Shown here: positions 5,881 to 8,334 of the stretch, one piece after another | Layout of the letters: the number at the start of each line of letters is the position of its first letter | Position numbering within the stretch: the stretch's first letter is position 1 | Assembly (NCBI GenBank): GCA_041690515.1 | Contig: JAWLHF010000120.1 | Coordinates: 1 to 8,334 of the forward strand | DNA length: 8,334 bases | Direction of reading: 5' to 3' | From: BRH-c25 sp041690515 | GTDB taxonomy: Bacteria > Bacillota > Clostridia > Lutisporales > Lutisporaceae | Made by a program: the position numbers and the translations under genes | The notes under the pieces: model-generated | What the model saw: the letters and a program-made list of their open reading frames with translations, nothing else | The model's database searches: none | Told to the model about the DNA's origin: nothing

Positions 5881-6522
5881 GTGATAGCCATAGAATTCAC
5901 AAATCGTCAGAAACAAATAGTAGAGTTGGTAAAAGCTCATCAACCCATAACAAGTGAGCAGCTGGCAGCAAAGCTTAATATGACTAGAGCTGCTCTGAGG
6001 CCTGATCTTACGATACTGACAATGTCAGATATACTCGAAGCCAGACCGAAGGTAGGGTATTTTTATTCGGGAAAAAGCGTGAATAATATTGGCGAAGACT
6101 TTATAAAAAGCATCAAGGTTTCAGAAATAAAGTCCATTCCGGTAGTTGTAGAAGAAGAAACGACAGTATATGATGCCATTGTGACACTTTTTTTGATGAA
6201 TGTTGGTACAATCTACGTTCAAAATAAAGGAGCCCTTACGGGAGTAGTGTCCAGAAAGGATTTCATAAAAATCGCAATCGGCAACAACGATATAAAAAAC
6301 ATGCCGGTTGGAATGATTATGTCAAGAATGCCGAACGTGATTTATATTTTGGATACTGATAATGTATACGATGCCATAGTAAAGCTCATTACCCACGAAA
6401 TAGACAGTATTCCAGTAGTGGAGCCAATTGAGAATGATGAGGGTAAGGAATTGTTCAAGATAACAGGCAAGGTGTCCAAAACCAATATAACTAAATTGCT
6501 TTATGACTTGTTTAAGCAATAG
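5881..6522 (+). CDS. ccpN: CcpN-like transcriptional repressor with HTH and two CBS domains
   Basis: In Bacillus subtilis CcpN represses gapB and pckA during glycolytic growth and responds to adenine nucleotides. From the GTG at 5881 the protein has 213 residues. A winged helix-turn-helix occupies about 5-62, with MTRAALRPDLTILTMS (34-49) as recognition region and LEARPKVGYFYSG (52-64) as the family signature. CBS domain 1 is about 80-135 (SIPVVVEEETTVYDAIVTL, then GVVSRKDF) and CBS domain 2 about 143-205 (MIMSRMPNVIYILDTDNVYD, then DSIPVVE). There is no ATG start. GTG 5881 gives the best alignment to the Bacillus N-terminus as I recall it, but GAGG (5874-5877) is only 3 nt away. TTG 5872 would add three residues and has a distant TGAGGA (5853-5858). 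Its position just before yqfL and ppdK suggests control of pyruvate/PEP interconversion; this target is inferred. Confidence 0.93.
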   Translation: MIAIEFTNRQKQIVELVKAHQPITSEQLAAKLNMTRAALRPDLTILTMSDILEARPKVGYFYSGKSVNNIGEDFIKSIKVSEIKSIPVVVEEETTVYDAIVTLFLMNVGTIYVQNKGALTGVVSRKDFIKIAIGNNDIKNMPVGMIMSRMPNVIYILDTDNVYDAIVKLITHEIDSIPVVEPIENDEGKELFKITGKVSKTNITKLLYDLFKQ

Positions 6523-6536
6523 GTTAGGGGGATATT

Positions 6537-7355
6537 ATGAATAAAAAAAGGGCAGTAATATTTGTGATATCGGATTCAATAGGGGAAACGGCAGAACAAG
6601 TGGCCAAGGCTGCATCAGCCCAATACCCCGATTGTGAGATCAGAATAAAATGGATACCTTATGTTACCGAGATTGAGAGCATACAGGAAGTAGTAAGCGA
6701 AGCAAAGGATATCGACAGTATAATAATGTTCACCCTTGTTGTGCCCGAGCTTAGAGAATATATGAGGAAGCAGGCGGAGGAACATAATATCGCCTATGTC
6801 GATATTATGGGCCCGGCAGTTGATGCCATTGCTAAGGTAACCGGAGGCCATCCCACAGACATACCGGGGGCGGTACGGAAGCTGGATGATGAGTATTTTA
6901 AGAAAATTGAAGCAGTGGAGTTTGCAGTTAAATATGATGACTGCAAGGATCCTAGAGGTATAAAGAAAGCTGATCTGGTGCTGCTGGGGATATCAAGGAC
7001 TTCAAAGACACCCTTGGGTATGTTCCTGGCAACCAAGAACATCAAGGTGGCAAACATACCCCTTTTGCCTGAAGTCAAGCCGCCTAAAGAGCTTTTTGAA
7101 ATATCACCGAAAAGGATAATAGGACTGGTGATCAGTCCGGATCATCTGAACCCAATAAGACTTGAAAGGTTGAAATCTCATGGGCTAAGCAGTGAAGCAA
7201 ATTACGCCAGCAAAGAAAGAATAGCCTATGAGCACAAATATGCTGAAGAAATCATGAAGAAAATCGGTTGCAAGATAGTTGACGTAACTGATAAAGCCAT
7301 TGAGGAAACAGCAAATACAATACTTCAAATATTTAAGGAGGTTAACGAGGAATGA
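6537..7355 (+). CDS. yqfL: pyruvate, phosphate dikinase regulatory protein (kinase/pyrophosphorylase, DUF299/PDRP)
   Basis: PDRP proteins are bifunctional: an ADP-dependent kinase phosphorylates a threonine beside the catalytic histidine of PPDK to switch it off, and a Pi-dependent reaction releases pyrophosphate and restores activity. The 272 residues match the family. It opens with VIFVISDSIGETAEQVAKAA, and then shows GPAVDAIAKVTGGHPTDIPG (92-111), KLDDEYFKKIEAVEFAVKYD (115-134), the P-loop-like GISRTSKTPL (151-160), and NIPLLPEVKPPKELFEI. ATG 6537 is preceded by AGGGGG (6526-6531). It starts 14 nt after ccpN and overlaps ppdK by 4 nt. PEP synthase (pyruvate, water dikinase) regulators are close relatives, but the adjacent PPDK gene makes PPDK the likely substrate. 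Confidence 0.95.
   Translation: MNKKRAVIFVISDSIGETAEQVAKAASAQYPDCEIRIKWIPYVTEIESIQEVVSEAKDIDSIIMFTLVVPELREYMRKQAEEHNIAYVDIMGPAVDAIAKVTGGHPTDIPGAVRKLDDEYFKKIEAVEFAVKYDDCKDPRGIKKADLVLLGISRTSKTPLGMFLATKNIKVANIPLLPEVKPPKELFEISPKRIIGLVISPDHLNPIRLERLKSHGLSSEANYASKERIAYEHKYAEEIMKKIGCKIVDVTDKAIEETANTILQIFKEVNEE
7335..7341 (+). promoter_or_regulatory. strong ppdK ribosome binding site inside yqfL
   Basis: AAGGAGG lies 10 nt before the ppdK ATG, with a second purine-rich GAGGA (7347-7351) immediately before it. It supports efficient independent initiation on top of ATGA coupling, fitting a need for far more enzyme than regulator. Confidence 0.7.
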
Positions 7356-8334
7356 AGAAGTATGTTTACAATTTTAAAGAAGGAAAGGCTTCAATGAAGG
7401 ACCTCTTGGGAGGTAAGGGTGCAAACCTGGCGGAGATGACCAATATAGGACTCCCCGTACCCCAGGGTTTTACAATAACAACTGAGGCCTGCAACGAGTA
7501 TTACAACCAGGGCGAAAAAATCTGGAGCGAGCTTAATGATGAGATATTTGAAAAGCTCAAGGAATTGGAAGCATCAACAGGCAAGACTTTCGGAGGCGGG
7601 GACAATCCTCTGCTTGTATCCGTAAGATCGGGAGCTAAGTTCTCAATGCCGGGTATGATGGACACCATACTCAACCTAGGCTTGAACGATGAGGTTGTTG
7701 AAACCGTAAAGAATAGCACAAACAACGAAAGATTTGCAATGGACAGCTACAGAAGATTTATACAGATGTTTTCAGACGTTGTTATGGAAATACCAAAGTC
7801 AAAATTCGAAAGAATCCTTGATGAAATAAAAGAAGAAAAGAATGCAAAATATGATACTGATCTTACAGCGGCAGACTTGAAAGAGGTTGTAGAGAAGTTC
7901 AAAGCCCTCTATAAGAAAGAAAAAGGTGAGGATTTCCCTCAGAATCCAAGAGAGCAGCTTCTGCATGCAGTTACAGCAGTATTCAGATCCTGGAATAACG
8001 AAAGAGCTATCATATACAGATCAATGAACAACATACCCGGAAACCTGGGAACAGCTGTTAACGTACAGTCCATGGTATTTGGAAACATGGGCGATGACTG
8101 CGGTACAGGGGTTGCATTTACAAGAAATCCAGCTACAGGAGAAAGAAAGCTGTATGGGGAATTCCTTATGAATGCACAGGGTGAAGACGTTGTTGCAGGA
8201 ATAAGGACTCCACAGACAATCGACAGGCTCGGAGAAATAAACAAAGAGGTTTATGACCAGTTTGTAAAGGTTGCAAATCTTCTTGAAGATCACTACAGAG
8301 ATATGCAGGACATTGAGTTCACTATAGAAAAGGG
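7352..8334 (+). CDS. ppdK: pyruvate, phosphate dikinase, N-terminal part (runs off the window)
   Basis: PPDK interconverts pyruvate + ATP + Pi and PEP + AMP + PPi; in many anaerobes it can serve in glycolysis in place of or beside pyruvate kinase. The window holds 327 complete codons of a family that is usually about 870-890 residues, with no stop codon. This part is the ATP-grasp nucleotide-binding domain. LLGGKGANLAEM (18-29) carries the ATP-binding Lys22, GLPVPQGFTITTEACNEYY (33-51) follows, SVRSGAKFSMPGMMDTILNLG (starting at 90) carries Arg92, and QDIEFTIEK at the edge carries acidic residues Asp320 and Glu322 that fit the metal/ATP site. The phosphohistidine domain, with the histidine and the threonine targeted by PDRP, and the PEP/pyruvate barrel lie beyond the window. 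The ATG overlaps the yqfL stop (ATGA). Confidence 0.98.
   Translation, partial: MKKYVYNFKEGKASMKDLLGGKGANLAEMTNIGLPVPQGFTITTEACNEYYNQGEKIWSELNDEIFEKLKELEASTGKTFGGGDNPLLVSVRSGAKFSMPGMMDTILNLGLNDEVVETVKNSTNNERFAMDSYRRFIQMFSDVVMEIPKSKFERILDEIKEEKNAKYDTDLTAADLKEVVEKFKALYKKEKGEDFPQNPREQLLHAVTAVFRSWNNERAIIYRSMNNIPGNLGTAVNVQSMVFGNMGDDCGTGVAFTRNPATGERKLYGEFLMNAQGEDVVAGIRTPQTIDRLGEINKEVYDQFVKVANLLEDHYRDMQDIEFTIEK

Noticed and set aside
6531..6543. GATATTATGAATA before yqfL, similar to GATATTATCATA in the ccpN leader
   Set aside because: The match is 8 contiguous AT-rich bases overlapping the yqfL ribosome-site region and start; too weak to call an operator.

Overview
The window is a compact, one-direction housekeeping segment of a low-to-moderate GC Firmicute, most likely an anaerobic clostridium (Ruminiclostridium-like; this is inference). 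The signs are strong AGGAGG-type ribosome sites, heavy AGA/AGG arginine use, a separate-subunit glycyl-tRNA synthetase under a T-box riboswitch, a CcpN-type repressor, and a pyruvate, phosphate dikinase gene with its dedicated regulator. All confident genes are on the + strand.

Layout: 1-147 is leader or intergenic sequence with no gene I can name; it holds a Spo0A-box-like heptamer and short unexplained open frames on both strands. Then come era (148-1050) and recO (1055-1825), only 4 nt apart. Next is a small unnamed gene with a UBA/TS-N-like head and a DUF4342-like domain (1862-2467). A sigma-A-type promoter (2482-2510) drives a glycine T-box leader (about 2520-2740) with GGC specifier, T-box sequence and terminator. 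It controls glyQ (2773-3669) and glyS (3662-5743), which overlap by 8 nt. A second leader (5744-5880) carries a possible promoter, a long inverted repeat and repeated TATGAT-type motifs ahead of a ccpN-like repressor (5881-6522). This is followed by yqfL/PDRP (6537-7355) and the first third of ppdK (7352 to the window edge), which overlap by an ATGA junction.

The order era-recO-glyQ-glyS-ccpN-yqfL matches the Bacillus subtilis chromosome. The difference is at the 3' end, where ppdK sits directly after its regulator. Functionally there are three blocks: ribosome assembly and DNA repair (era, recO), glycine charging controlled by uncharged tRNA-Gly (T-box, glyQS), and a pyruvate/PEP module. In the last block a nucleotide-sensing repressor may set transcription while the PDRP kinase/phosphorylase sets the activity of PPDK.

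I see no mobile element, CRISPR array, rRNA or tRNA gene, or defence system, and no convincing undescribed system. The most useful leads are the ccpN leader motifs, the unusual start of ccpN, the orphan DUF4342 gene, and the unexplained first 147 bases.
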